Part shown: piece after piece, positions 24,649 to 33,309 of the stretch
How positions within the stretch are numbered: the stretch's first letter is position 1
How the letters are laid out: every line of letters starts with the position of its first letter
Source of the DNA: Sva-07 sp963710625
GTDB lineage: Bacteria > Actinomycetota > Acidimicrobiia > Acidimicrobiales > Ilumatobacteraceae
Direction of reading: 5' to 3'
Assembly (NCBI GenBank): GCA_963710625.1
Contig: CAVQBG010000013.1
Location: 1 to 64,000, forward strand
DNA: 64,000 nucleotides
The notes under the pieces: generated by a model
Databases searched by the model: none
What the model was told of the DNA's origin: nothing
Seen by the model: only the letters and a program-made list of their open reading frames with translations
Translations under genes and position numbers: made by a program

Positions 24649-25889
24649 GCGCCGACGAGCAGAGTCGCGACGCCGCTCCGGTTGCGCCGGAGGCGATCGG
24701 TGGCACCCTCGCGCAGCTGACGGGCGCCAAGACGGTCGCGAACACCGCGTTGCGGTGGGTGCCGCTGTTCCTTCCGACGCTCGAACGCGCATTCGGAGCG
24801 ACGACGGCTCAGCTGACCACCGTGCTGGGGGCCAGCGAGATCGCCGGGTTGTCCACGATGGCGGTCGGCGCCCAGCTCGACCGAGGGCGCGAGCGCATCG
24901 TGTTGGTCACGTCGCTGCTGCTGGTCGCTGCGTCGTCGGTGATCGCGCTCGGCGGATCGTTGACGACGTTCGCGATCGCGTTCTTCGTGCTCGTGACCGG
25001 CGTGGCCAACTACACGGTCGCAGGCCAGGCCTGGATCAGCCATCGCGTCGACTACCGGGCGCGGGCCCGAGCGCTCGGGCTCTACGAGACGTCGTGGGCC
25101 ATTGCGCTGCTGATCGGAGCACCGCTGGTCGCCCTGCTGATCAACGGGTTCGGTTGGCGAGGACCGTTCATCGCTCTCGCAGCGGCTGCGCTCGTCGGGG
25201 CGGGAGTCGTCGCACGCCGGCTGCCCCGTCACGTCCCCGTTTCGCCGATCCGACCCGTCGCCGACGACCCGGTCCCCTCGCCCGTCGCACCCACCGCGCC
25301 GCGTCAGCGGATCACCGCGACCGCCTGGCTGGTGATGGTCGGATCGGCGACGACCGCAATGGCGGGGTTGTCGGTGTTCGTGATCTCGGGCAGCTGGCTC
25401 GACGACGCGTTCGGCGTGTCGACGGGCGGCGTCGGCATCGTCGCCGTCGGATTCGGCGGCGTCGAACTGGTGGCGAGCCTGACGAGCGCTGCGGTCGCCG
25501 ACAACGTGGGCAAGCTCCGCAGCACGCTCAGCGGGATCGTCATGCTCCTGCTCGGGCTCGGCGTGATGCTGATGGCGGACGATCGGCTCGGGATCGGCGT
25601 CGCGGGGCTGCTCGCGTTCCTGCTCGGCTTCGAGTTCGCCTTCGTCACGTCACTCTCCCTCGTGAGCGAGGCGATGCCGGACGCTCGCGGGACCACCCTC
25701 GCCGTCTCGAACGCCGTCGGCACGGTGGCCCGCGCCGTCGGGGCGATCCTGAGCGGCTGGTTGTTCGGCGCCCACGGGATCGACGGGACCGCCGCCCTGT
25801 CTGCGGTGGCAGCAACCACCGCCGGGATCTGCCTGCTGGTCAGCCGCCGGACGTCACGGCTCGAGCGGACGGCACCGCAAGCGACCTGA
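24645..25889 (+). CDS. Major facilitator superfamily transporter
   Basis: 414 aa with about twelve membrane segments and the MFS loop-2 motif seen as GAQLDRGRERIVL. A central hydrophilic loop rich in proline and arginine (around residues 195-225) splits the two six-helix halves. The GTG start overlaps the upstream small membrane protein (GTGA). No substrate can be assigned; the fold resembles drug or metabolite exporters. Its 3' end overlaps the convergent hydrolase gene by 50 bases. Confidence 0.9.
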   Translation: MSADEQSRDAAPVAPEAIGGTLAQLTGAKTVANTALRWVPLFLPTLERAFGATTAQLTTVLGASEIAGLSTMAVGAQLDRGRERIVLVTSLLLVAASSVIALGGSLTTFAIAFFVLVTGVANYTVAGQAWISHRVDYRARARALGLYETSWAIALLIGAPLVALLINGFGWRGPFIALAAAALVGAGVVARRLPRHVPVSPIRPVADDPVPSPVAPTAPRQRITATAWLVMVGSATTAMAGLSVFVISGSWLDDAFGVSTGGVGIVAVGFGGVELVASLTSAAVADNVGKLRSTLSGIVMLLLGLGVMLMADDRLGIGVAGLLAFLLGFEFAFVTSLSLVSEAMPDARGTTLAVSNAVGTVARAVGAILSGWLFGAHGIDGTAALSAVAATTAGICLLVSRRTSRLERTAPQAT

Positions 25890-26649
25890 CGAACCGGACG
25901 ATCGGCGCGGCGACGACGCCGGCGTGCGTGTGCGGTCCCGCATGGCCACAGTCCCCCACCATCTCGACCCGGCAGTCCGGAAGGGTCTCACCGAGATGTT
26001 CCATCGCCGCTCGATGATGAGGCCGACCGCGCTCGCCGTACAGAGCCAGCACCGGGACCCGCACGTCACCGGCCTGCCAAGGCGCCTGACGACGCAGGTC
26101 GGCCAACTCGGCGACCATCGCCGGCCCCTCCGCCCGTCGTTGCTGCTGCGTCGACGTCGGCAGGCGTTCCCACGCCTCGTCACCGACCAGCCTGCGCATG
26201 AACGCCTCCGCCGCATCGCCGGGACCCGCCGCACCCATCGCTGCCGCGCCGGCGGTGGTTCCCGGCCACCAGTCGAGCCAGGACAGCGGCGTTTCGTAGA
26301 CGACGACCCCGCGCACGAGGTCCGGGCGAGACGCCGCCAGCGCGAGCGCGACGTTGCCGCCGTAGCTGTGCCCCACGATCGCCACTCGACCTCCGTGTGC
26401 CGTCCGCTCGACGAGGCCGGCGAGGTCCTGCACGTTGGCCGGTGCCGTCCACGGCGGACCGACGTGGGCGGAGCGGCCATAGCCGCGGCGGTCGTAGCGG
26501 ACCACTCGGAACTCGCCGTCGATCCGCCGGCTCAGTCGCAGCAGGCCGGCCGAGCGGTCCATCGACCCGTGCACCATCACGACCGGATCGGCGCCGGCGT
26601 CGCCGGCGGCCTCCGACCAGACCGCCGTCGCCGGCGCGTCTCCGGCCAT
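25840..26649 (-). CDS. Alpha/beta hydrolase
   Basis: 269 aa. The oxyanion motif VMVHGSMD, nucleophile elbow VGHSYGGN and C-terminal catalytic His in GDCGHAGPH are present, so the fold is complete. The substrate is unknown. The ATG shares a base with the pyk stop (TGATG), so it follows pyk in one transcript. Its last 50 bases lie opposite the end of the MFS gene. Confidence 0.88.
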   Translation of the reverse strand: MAGDAPATAVWSEAAGDAGADPVVMVHGSMDRSAGLLRLSRRIDGEFRVVRYDRRGYGRSAHVGPPWTAPANVQDLAGLVERTAHGGRVAIVGHSYGGNVALALAASRPDLVRGVVVYETPLSWLDWWPGTTAGAAAMGAAGPGDAAEAFMRRLVGDEAWERLPTSTQQQRRAEGPAMVAELADLRRQAPWQAGDVRVPVLALYGERGRPHHRAAMEHLGETLPDCRVEMVGDCGHAGPHTHAGVVAAPIVRFVRSLAVPSARAVTSGG

Positions 26650-28103
26650 CACTCGACGCGAACGATCCGCAGGACGTCGGTCGCCGCGTCCGCCGGCCGT
26701 GGACGGTCGTGATCCGGCGCCCCCGCCAGCACGAGCACCGTGTCGCCGCGTTCGATCAGTCCGGCGCCGAGCGCGGTCTCGACCGCGAACCACACCATCT
26801 CGTCGGTGCTGCCGTAGATGTCGACCTCCACCGGCTCGACCCCCCAGCACAGCGCCAGCGATCGCACCACCGACGGGTGCGGCGACAGGCCGATCATCGG
26901 AGCGGCCGGCCGGAAGCGCGCCATCGCCCGTGCGGTGCGCCCGCTGCGCGTGCAGCACAGGATCGCCGAGACGTCGGCGTCGATCGCCGCCAGCGACGCG
27001 GCGTGAGTGAGCGCCGCCGTGATCGGATCGATCGTCGACATCGCTTCGTGGTGCTCGGTGCGCTGGATCCGGCCGAGCCGGTTGGCCCACTGGCGGTAGG
27101 CGGCCTCCGACTCGGCGCGCGCGGCGACGCGGGCCATCGTGCGCACGACGCCCGCTGGATCTCGACCGATCGCGGTCTCCCCGGACAACATCACCGCATC
27201 GGTGCCGTCGAACACGGCGTTGGCGACATCGCTCACCTCGGCGCGCGTCGGCGACGGCGCGGTGATCATCGACTCGAGCATCTGGGTGGCGGTGATCACG
27301 GGCACGCCCGCCTCGACGCAGTGCCGCACGATGCGCTTCTGCAGGTGGGGGACGTCCTCGATCGGGCAGTCGATCCCGAGGTCGCCCCGCGCCACCATCA
27401 CCACGTCGGACACGGCGATGATCTCATGGAGTTGATCGATCGCCGACCGCGTCTCGATCTTGGCGACGAGCCGGGCGCGATCACCGACGACCGCCCGAAC
27501 CTGTCCGACATCGTCGGGCGAACGCACGAACGACACCGCGATGAACTCGACTCCGGCGGCCGCGACCGCATCGGCGAGCACGAGGTCCGTCTCGGTCGGC
27601 GACGGCAGCCGCAGGCGTTCCGACGGCAGGTTGACGCCGGGTCGCCCGTTGACCTCTCCCCCGGTCTCCAGCACCGCGGTCACCGACTCGGTACCGATGT
27701 CGAGCACACGGAGCGAGATCCCGCCGTCGCCGAGCTGGATCCGGCTGTCGGGGACGAGATCCTCGAGCAGCGTCGGATAGTCGACCGTGATGACCGCGGC
27801 GTCGCTCCCTCCGTCGCCTGAGCGCAGGCTCATCACGTCGCCGGATTCGAGCCTGGCACCGCCGTCGGGGAACGATCCCGCCCGGATCTTCGGACCCGGG
27901 AGATCCGCCAGCACGCCGACCGGTCGGCCGCGCTGCGCTGCCACCTCTCGGACACGGGCGAGCCGTTCGAGATGCCCTTCGAGCGAGCCGTGGCTGAGGT
28001 TGAGTCTGACGACATCGACACCGGCATCGATCAGCTCACCGAGCATCTCGACCGAGTCGCTCGCCGGGCCGATGGTCGCCACGATCTTCGTTCGTCCGGT
28101 CAT
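26649..28103 (-). CDS. pyk: Pyruvate kinase
   Basis: Final ATP-yielding step of glycolysis. It is 484 aa, starting MTGRTKIVATIGPAS. LNLSHG, the catalytic lysine in LVAKIET, the metal site ARGDLG and the signature TATQMLESMI are all present, followed by a C-terminal allosteric domain. ATG at 28103 is seven bases after TAGACA and has no clear Shine-Dalgarno sequence. An in-frame upstream extension to 28250 is not family-like. Confidence 0.96.
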   Translation of the reverse strand: MTGRTKIVATIGPASDSVEMLGELIDAGVDVVRLNLSHGSLEGHLERLARVREVAAQRGRPVGVLADLPGPKIRAGSFPDGGARLESGDVMSLRSGDGGSDAAVITVDYPTLLEDLVPDSRIQLGDGGISLRVLDIGTESVTAVLETGGEVNGRPGVNLPSERLRLPSPTETDLVLADAVAAAGVEFIAVSFVRSPDDVGQVRAVVGDRARLVAKIETRSAIDQLHEIIAVSDVVMVARGDLGIDCPIEDVPHLQKRIVRHCVEAGVPVITATQMLESMITAPSPTRAEVSDVANAVFDGTDAVMLSGETAIGRDPAGVVRTMARVAARAESEAAYRQWANRLGRIQRTEHHEAMSTIDPITAALTHAASLAAIDADVSAILCCTRSGRTARAMARFRPAAPMIGLSPHPSVVRSLALCWGVEPVEVDIYGSTDEMVWFAVETALGAGLIERGDTVLVLAGAPDHDRPRPADAATDVLRIVRVE

Positions 28104-28477
28104 CTCTGCTTGTCTATCGTGCAATGGAGAACCTCTGGTCGTCGCATGACCACTCCCTAGTGGCAGACGCTCTTCGTGAACCGACGCGATCTCGGACGAT
28201 TCGATCACAACCGGCCTGGATCCGACGAACGGCCGCCCGCCGGGTGGCATGAGCGGTGCTCGTCCTTCGATCGCACTGCATCATCCGATCGGCGGCCCGT
28301 GTTGCTGCACACTCACTCCCGGATGTCCGACACGGCAACGACGACACTCGACGGCAACGACACCGCACGCAGACAGCCCCTGCCTGAACGGGTCACAGGA
28401 GCAATGGGAGAGCCCGGAAGTCGTGAGGGTTCTTGGGGGGGTGGTACAACCCGATCAGACAGACACAATGGGATCAC
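28104..28477. other. Intergenic stretch between pyk and the DUF1996 unit
   Basis: 374 bases without a gene I can support. It holds the pyk -10 candidate, one copy of a 17-bp repeat (28112-28128), a run of seven G (28435-28441) and a possible plus-strand -10, TACAAC, at 28445-28450. Short open frames exist in all plus frames, for example ATG 28124-28252 (42 aa) and ATG 28323-28493 (56 aa). None shows a recognisable domain, and different frames look protein-like in turn, as in a decayed gene. A weak hairpin pairs AGAGCCC with GGGTTCT near 28410-28433. Confidence 0.4.
28112..28128 (+). repeat. Left copy of a 17-bp repeat flanking the DUF1996 region
   Basis: Matches 30027-30043 at 16 of 17 positions (pattern GTCTATCGYGCAATGGA). 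The right copy contains the start codon of the histidine phosphatase, and the left one contains an ATG opening a 42-residue frame. It may be a duplicated gene start or an insertion scar. Confidence 0.55.
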
Positions 28478-28609
28478 ATGGCACCCGTTGTGACCATCCC
28501 GGGACAACTGCGGGACGAGGACCCCGTGACCATCGACGTGGATCAGATCGGGTCCACGCTGCCTGCCGATGACGTGACGGTCACCAGGTCGTGGACGGTG
28601 GCCGCCTGA
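28478..28609 (+). CDS. 43-residue ORF coupled to the DUF1996 gene
   Basis: Short acidic product opening MAPVVTIPGQLRDEDP and ending RSWTVAA, rich in Val, Thr and Asp, with no signal peptide. Its stop overlaps the ATG of the DUF1996 gene (TGATG), the same coupling used by carA/carB and pyk/hydrolase here, which argues that it is translated. The frame stays open upstream to 28427, so the start is uncertain. It could be the remnant of a larger gene or a translational primer for its neighbour. Confidence 0.4.
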   Translation: MAPVVTIPGQLRDEDPVTIDVDQIGSTLPADDVTVTRSWTVAA

Positions 28610-29844
28610 TGGCCCGAATCACCAACCGCCGCGCAGCCTCGCTGACCGGCGCGGGCGTGATTCTCACCGCAGTCGTGACCCTCGTCGTGGTCCATGGCGG
28701 GTCGTCGCCAGAGGAATCGCTGACCTGCGCCGACGATGTCGGTCCGCCGTCGACCATCGACATCGACGGCCACAACGTCGGCTGCGGCGCGATCGGTGAC
28801 CCTCCGACCACCCAGCCTCCCGCGACGACCGCCGCACCCGACACCACGACCACGACCATGACCATGTCGCCGCCCGGGACGTTCGACGATGTCCCGTCCG
28901 AGTTCGACATCACGACCGCAGGCCCGTACCGCAGCATCGGCGGCACGTTCCCGAGCTCGGCATCGGAGCCGTCCGGCAACTTCCGTGTGCTGTGTGAGTT
29001 CTCGCATGTCGACTATGTCGACCCGATCCTCGCGCCAGGAAGCGCGGCATTCCCGCACCTGCACATGTTCTGGGGCAACACCCTGACGGACGAGAACTCG
29101 ACGTACGCGTCACTGCGCTCCACTGGCGACAGCACATGCGATGGCGGGCCTCTGAACCGCACGGCGTACTGGATGCCTGCGATGTTCGACTCCAACGACC
29201 AGGTCGTCGTGCCCGAACTGTTCATCGCCTACTACAAGGCAGAGACTGCATCGGACCTCGGCGGACTCACCGCGAAGCAGGACTACCTCCGGACAACGGC
29301 GGAGTACCCCAACGGTTTCCGCTACCTCACGAACCCGAACTGGGCGTCGGGGGCGACCCAGGGCATCTCCTGGAAGTGCGAGACGGTCGGCGTCTACACG
29401 GCGGGCATCCCAGCGTCGTGCCCGAGCGGTTCTGCTCTGGTCGCCCGAGCGAAGTTCCCGCACTGCTGGGATGGTGAGAACCTGTGGCTGGACGGCAACG
29501 CCCACGTCTCGTACGGCAACGGCGACTCGGAATGGACCTCCTGCCCGCCGGAATTCCCGGTGCTGCTGCCGTCGCTCACCGAATTCGCCCACTTCCCGTG
29601 GGCGTCGGACATCGGCCAGTGGAAGCTGTCCACGGACGACATGGCACCAGGGGCTCGTGGGCACTCGTGGCACGCCGACTGGTTCGGAGCATGGGACAAC
29701 ACGATCCAGACGACCTGGCTGGAAGACTGCCTGGCCGGTCTGCGCAACTCGACCAGCTCCCTGTGCGATGGGACGCAGCTCGAGCCTCGCGACGGCTACC
29801 GCGGGCCGGATCGCCTGACAGGCTGGACCCCGATGCCGTCCTGA
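28609..29844 (+). CDS. Secreted or membrane-anchored DUF1996 protein
   Basis: 411 aa. An N-terminal Arg-rich stretch and hydrophobic helix (SLTGAGVILTAVVTLVVV) form a signal or anchor. A Thr/Pro-rich linker (residues about 67-85) leads to a DUF1996 domain, recognised by HLHMFWGN, the AYWMPAMF segment, FPHCWDG, HVSYGNG and GHSWHADWFGAW. DUF1996 is found in fungi and actinobacteria and has no proven activity; its conserved His, Trp and Cys suggest an extracellular enzyme or binding domain. ATG 28609 is coupled to the short ORF upstream. Its codon choice looks less GC-extreme than its neighbours, hinting at transfer. Confidence 0.85.
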   Translation: MARITNRRAASLTGAGVILTAVVTLVVVHGGSSPEESLTCADDVGPPSTIDIDGHNVGCGAIGDPPTTQPPATTAAPDTTTTTMTMSPPGTFDDVPSEFDITTAGPYRSIGGTFPSSASEPSGNFRVLCEFSHVDYVDPILAPGSAAFPHLHMFWGNTLTDENSTYASLRSTGDSTCDGGPLNRTAYWMPAMFDSNDQVVVPELFIAYYKAETASDLGGLTAKQDYLRTTAEYPNGFRYLTNPNWASGATQGISWKCETVGVYTAGIPASCPSGSALVARAKFPHCWDGENLWLDGNAHVSYGNGDSEWTSCPPEFPVLLPSLTEFAHFPWASDIGQWKLSTDDMAPGARGHSWHADWFGAWDNTIQTTWLEDCLAGLRNSTSSLCDGTQLEPRDGYRGPDRLTGWTPMPS

Positions 29845-30038
29845 GAACGAGGGGTCTGTGCCATGGCTGCCTCCTGGTTCGAGGATTGGGACTAGATTGC
29901 TGCACGCGCTGCGAGAGCGTGGTTCCGCCCACAGTTCTCCAAGAGAACGCGAAGTTCGGTCACCACAAGAACCCAGAAGCCCTGCTCACAGACTCGGAGA
30001 ACGACCCGCAGTCGCTCGGACTGCCCGTCTATCGCGCA
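29845..30038. other. Gap between DUF1996 and the phosphatase, with a palindrome
   Basis: 194 bases. The only clear structure is the perfect inverted repeat GTTCTC-CAA-GAGAAC at 29934-29948, which could be an operator. No terminator with a T-run and no RNA gene is visible. Confidence 0.4.
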
Positions 30039-30043
30039 ATGGA
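30027..30043 (+). repeat. Right copy of the 17-bp repeat at the phosphatase start
   Basis: Differs from the left copy at one base (position 30035). It contains the ATG of the histidine phosphatase, so the similarity extends into coding sequence; the next codons align loosely too (M-E-x-L and a shared His). Confidence 0.55.
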
Positions 30044-30662
30044 ACTCCTGATCATCCGCCATGCCCTGCCTGTGCGCCGCGAGCTCGACACCGGTGCTGC
30101 GGACCCCGAGCTCTCCGATGCCGGTCACGAGCAGGCCGCGCACCTCGCGCGGTACCTCGCGACCGAACGGATCGACGCCGTGTACGCCAGCCCGCTCACC
30201 CGGGCACAGGAGACAGCAACGCCGCTCGCACGTGAGCGGAGTCTCGACATCCGCACCTCGGACGGCATCGCCGAGTGGGACCAGAACAGCCCCGAGTACG
30301 TTCCGGTCGAAGAACTCAAGGCGGCGAACGATCCCCGGTGGCATGCGATGTTGGCCGGTGAGTGGGACGCCGACGAGACCGAGGAGGAGTTCCGCTCCCG
30401 CGTGGTGGACTCGATCGAGGCCATCATCGCCGACCACGGCGGTGAGCGTGTTGCCGTGGTGTGTCACGGTGGGGTGATCAACGGCTACCTCTCCCACGTC
30501 CTCGGCCTCGACACGTTCGCCCGCGGGTTCTTCTATCCGAACTACACGTCGATCAACCGGGTCGCCGCTGCCTCCAGCGGCGAGCGATCCGTCGTCACCA
30601 TCAACGAAACCAGCCACTTGCGCGGCACCGGCCTCCCCATGGGCCTCTTCCAGCGCGGTTGA
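30039..30662 (+). CDS. Histidine phosphatase family protein
   Basis: 207 aa phosphoglycerate-mutase-like phosphatase. The catalytic motif is at the very start, IIRHALP (RHA in place of the common RHG), with the second histidine in VVCHGGVINGYL. A substrate cannot be assigned. ATG 30039 lacks a Shine-Dalgarno sequence; TATCGC lies just three bases before it, so the promoter is unclear. The M18 peptidase follows ten bases after its stop and is probably cotranscribed. Confidence 0.9.
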   Translation: MELLIIRHALPVRRELDTGAADPELSDAGHEQAAHLARYLATERIDAVYASPLTRAQETATPLARERSLDIRTSDGIAEWDQNSPEYVPVEELKAANDPRWHAMLAGEWDADETEEEFRSRVVDSIEAIIADHGGERVAVVCHGGVINGYLSHVLGLDTFARGFFYPNYTSINRVAAASSGERSVVTINETSHLRGTGLPMGLFQRG

Positions 30663-30672
30663 GAGGAACCAC

Positions 30673-31917
30673 GTGCTCGACGACCTGATCTCCTTCCTTG
30701 ATTCGTCCCCGTCGCCGTGGCATGCGGTGGCGTCGACGATCGATCGCCTCGACCGATTCGAACGCGTCGGGGAAGCCGACACCTGGGACGACGTCCCCGA
30801 CGCCGGCTACGTCGTTCGCAGTGGAGCGATCATCGCCTGGCGGCTCCCGGCCTCGGCGCCGGCCCATGCACCGTTCCGCCTGGTCGGCGCCCACACCGAC
30901 TCGCCCGGCCTGAGGGTGAAGCCACACCCCGACGCGGGCGGCTTGGGCTGGAAGCAGCTCGCCGTCGAGGTGTACGGCGGCATCCTCAACAACAGCTGGC
31001 TCGATCGTGACCTCGGCATCGCCGGTCGACTCGTCGATGCCGACGGCGCATCGGTTCTCGTCGACGTCGCCGAGCCCGTCGCACGCGTGCCACAATTGGC
31101 CGTCCACCTCGACCGCGAGGTCAACAGTGGTGGCCTGCTGCTCGACACGCAGCAGCATCTCTCCCCCGTCTGGGGCGTGGGGGCCGCAGTCCCCGGCGAG
31201 TTCGCCGACTGGATCGGTGCCGCTGCCGACCTCGACGCGCCGCCGGCGTGGTGGGAGCTCTGTCTCTACGACATCCAGGGCGCCGCGGTCCTCGGCGCCG
31301 ACCAGTCGTTGCTCGCGTCCGGCCGACTCGACAACCAGCTGTCGTGCTGGGCGGCCGTGACCGCGCTGGTCGGGGCGGCACCGAGCGATCACGCGTCCGT
31401 GATCGTCCTCAACGACCACGAGGAGGTCGGGTCGTCGAGTTCCACCGGTGCCGCCGGGCCCTTCCTCGACACGGTGCTGTCGAGGCTCGTGACCGCCCGC
31501 GGCGGGTCCGCCGACGACCGCCACCGGTCGTTCGCCGCCTCGTCGTGCATCTCGGCCGACAACGCACATGCCGTGCACCCCAACTATCCGGAGCGTCACG
31601 AGCCCGGGCACGGCCCGATCGTCAACGCCGGGCCTGCGATCAAGGTCAACTCCAACCAGCGGTACGCGACCTCGGCCGAGACCGCGGCCGAGTTCCAACG
31701 GGCCTGCGAGACGGCGGGGGTGCCGTGGCAGGTGTTCGTGTCACGCAACAACATGCCCTGCGGCTCCACGATCGGCCCGCTCACCGCGACGCGGCTCGGG
31801 ATCGCCACCGTCGACGTCGGGGTCCCGCAGCTGTCGATGCACTCCGCCCGAGAGCTGTGCGGTGCCGACGACCCCGTTCACCTGGCCCGCGCACTCGGCG
31901 CGTTCCTCGACGGCTGA
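30673..31917 (+). CDS. apeB: M18 family aminopeptidase
   Basis: Zinc aminopeptidase acting on acidic or neutral N-termini. It is 414 aa. PSPWHAV near residues 13-19, the metal ligands in GAHTDSPG, GRLDNQ, NDHEEVGS and LSMHSARE, and DNAHAVHPN are typical. The GTG start at 30673 has GAGAGG six bases upstream, one of the few clear Shine-Dalgarno sites here. It converges on plsC with 16 bases between stops. Confidence 0.93.
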   Translation: MLDDLISFLDSSPSPWHAVASTIDRLDRFERVGEADTWDDVPDAGYVVRSGAIIAWRLPASAPAHAPFRLVGAHTDSPGLRVKPHPDAGGLGWKQLAVEVYGGILNNSWLDRDLGIAGRLVDADGASVLVDVAEPVARVPQLAVHLDREVNSGGLLLDTQQHLSPVWGVGAAVPGEFADWIGAAADLDAPPAWWELCLYDIQGAAVLGADQSLLASGRLDNQLSCWAAVTALVGAAPSDHASVIVLNDHEEVGSSSSTGAAGPFLDTVLSRLVTARGGSADDRHRSFAASSCISADNAHAVHPNYPERHEPGHGPIVNAGPAIKVNSNQRYATSAETAAEFQRACETAGVPWQVFVSRNNMPCGSTIGPLTATRLGIATVDVGVPQLSMHSARELCGADDPVHLARALGAFLDG

Positions 31918-31933
31918 GTCGTGGCGTCGGCCG

Positions 31934-32650
31934 TCAGCCGACGCGGGACTCCGCGAGGTCGAACAGGCGCTGCAGTTCGATCGACAGCTTCTCGGTGGCG
32001 GCGCGGACCGCCTGGCGCTGAACCCGACGATTCGATCCGGCCGCCTCGCCCGAAGGATCGTCGGCGGGCTCGACCCAGATCGGCTCGCCGATCACCACCC
32101 GCACCCGACGGGGGTGGATGAACCTGGCGTGTCGGGGCATCACCCGCGCCGATCCGCCGATGCCCACCGGGATGATCGGCACCCCGGCCTTGGCGGCCAC
32201 GTAGGCGGCACCGTCGAAGAGCGGATGCACCGTCGGGCCGTCCTTGCGTTCGCCCTCGGGGAACAACGTGAGCGGCTCGCCGTGTTCGAGCACCTTGATG
32301 CAGGTCGAGAGTGCCTCACGGTCGGCGTGGCCCCGGTTGACGGGGAATGCCCCGAGCGCCGACACCAGCCAGCCGACGCTGGGGTACTTCCACACCTCCT
32401 GCTTGCCCATGAACCGGATGCGCCGCGTGGACACACATGCCGTGATCGGCGTGTCGACGTAGCTGCGGTGGACCGGGGCGAGCACGTAGGCGCCCGTCGT
32501 GGGCAGGTGCTCCTTGCCGTCGATGCGCATGCGTGTGAACGCCTGGGTGAACCAGCACACGATGCTGCGGAACACGACGTAGGCCACTCGACTGGCACGG
32601 GATTCCGCCGTCGGCAGCTGCCGTCGCCTGGGTGAAGCGGTCGACTTCAC
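31934..32650 (-). CDS. plsC: 1-acyl-glycerol-3-phosphate acyltransferase family protein
   Basis: Membrane-associated acyltransferase of phospholipid synthesis. It is 238 aa. The HX4D catalytic motif appears as VHRSYVDTP and the second motif as LFPEGERKDG; a hydrophobic N-terminal region may hold it at the membrane. The tail is basic. The GTG start overlaps the cmk stop (GTGA). Acyl and acceptor specificity cannot be read. The guaB1-cmk-plsC order suggests one transcript. Confidence 0.9.
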   Translation of the reverse strand: MKSTASPRRRQLPTAESRASRVAYVVFRSIVCWFTQAFTRMRIDGKEHLPTTGAYVLAPVHRSYVDTPITACVSTRRIRFMGKQEVWKYPSVGWLVSALGAFPVNRGHADREALSTCIKVLEHGEPLTLFPEGERKDGPTVHPLFDGAAYVAAKAGVPIIPVGIGGSARVMPRHARFIHPRRVRVVIGEPIWVEPADDPSGEAAGSNRRVQRQAVRAATEKLSIELQRLFDLAESRVG

Positions 32651-33309
32651 GGCGCGAGGAGAGCCAGGACCAGGTCGACGACCTCGTCGATCGACCGGCC
32701 ACTCGTGTCGAGCACCACCGATCCGTTCGCCTCGGTCAGGGGGCTGTCGGTGCGGGTGGAGTCCTTGCGGTCGCGTTCGATGATCGACGCTTCGACCTCG
32801 GCGACGTCGCCACCGATCTCGGCCACCCGTCGCTCGGCGCGCACCCTCGGGGACGCGGTCACGAACAGCTTGAGCGTCGCATCGGGGAACACCACCGATC
32901 CGATGTCGCGGCCTTCGACCACGCCGCCGTCGTGGTCGATCACCCAACGACGCTGACGGCGAACCAGCTCCGAGCGCACACGACTGTTCGCGGCGACCGC
33001 ACTGACCGCCGAGGTCACCTCCCGCCCACGGATCTCGATCGTTGCGTCGACACCGTCGACGATCACGACCGTGCCGTTCGGACCCGCGTCGACCGACAGA
33101 TCGACCGCTGCGGACAGTTCGGCCACGTCGTCCTCGTCGGTGGGGTCGAGACCTCGGCGCAGTGCGGCGAACGTGATCGCGCGGTACATCGCACCGGTGT
33201 CGAGATACTGCAGCCCGAGCCGATCGGCGACCGCGCGTCCGACGGTGCTCTTGCCGGCTCCGGCGGGACCGTCGATCGCCACGATCATCGGCGCATCTCC
33301 CGCGCTCAC
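32647..33309 (-). CDS. cmk: Cytidylate kinase
   Basis: Phosphorylates CMP and dCMP. It is 220 aa from GTG 33309, which overlaps the guaB1 stop (GTGA), or 213 aa from ATG 33288. P-loop GPAGAGKST, LDTGAMYRA, the VEGRDIGSVVFP segment and RDRKDSTR are diagnostic. In many bacteria cmk is followed by der or plsC, as here. Confidence 0.95.
   Translation of the reverse strand: MSAGDAPMIVAIDGPAGAGKSTVGRAVADRLGLQYLDTGAMYRAITFAALRRGLDPTDEDDVAELSAAVDLSVDAGPNGTVVIVDGVDATIEIRGREVTSAVSAVAANSRVRSELVRRQRRWVIDHDGGVVEGRDIGSVVFPDATLKLFVTASPRVRAERRVAEIGGDVAEVEASIIERDRKDSTRTDSPLTEANGSVVLDTSGRSIDEVVDLVLALLAP

Noticed and set aside
28400..28440. Glycine-riboswitch-like GGGAGAGCC segment
   Set aside because: The conserved CTCTCAGG partner and second-domain features are missing, and the downstream genes are unrelated to glycine.
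29870..29900. GGTTCGA resembling a tRNA T-loop
   Set aside because: No acceptor, D or anticodon arms can be folded around it.
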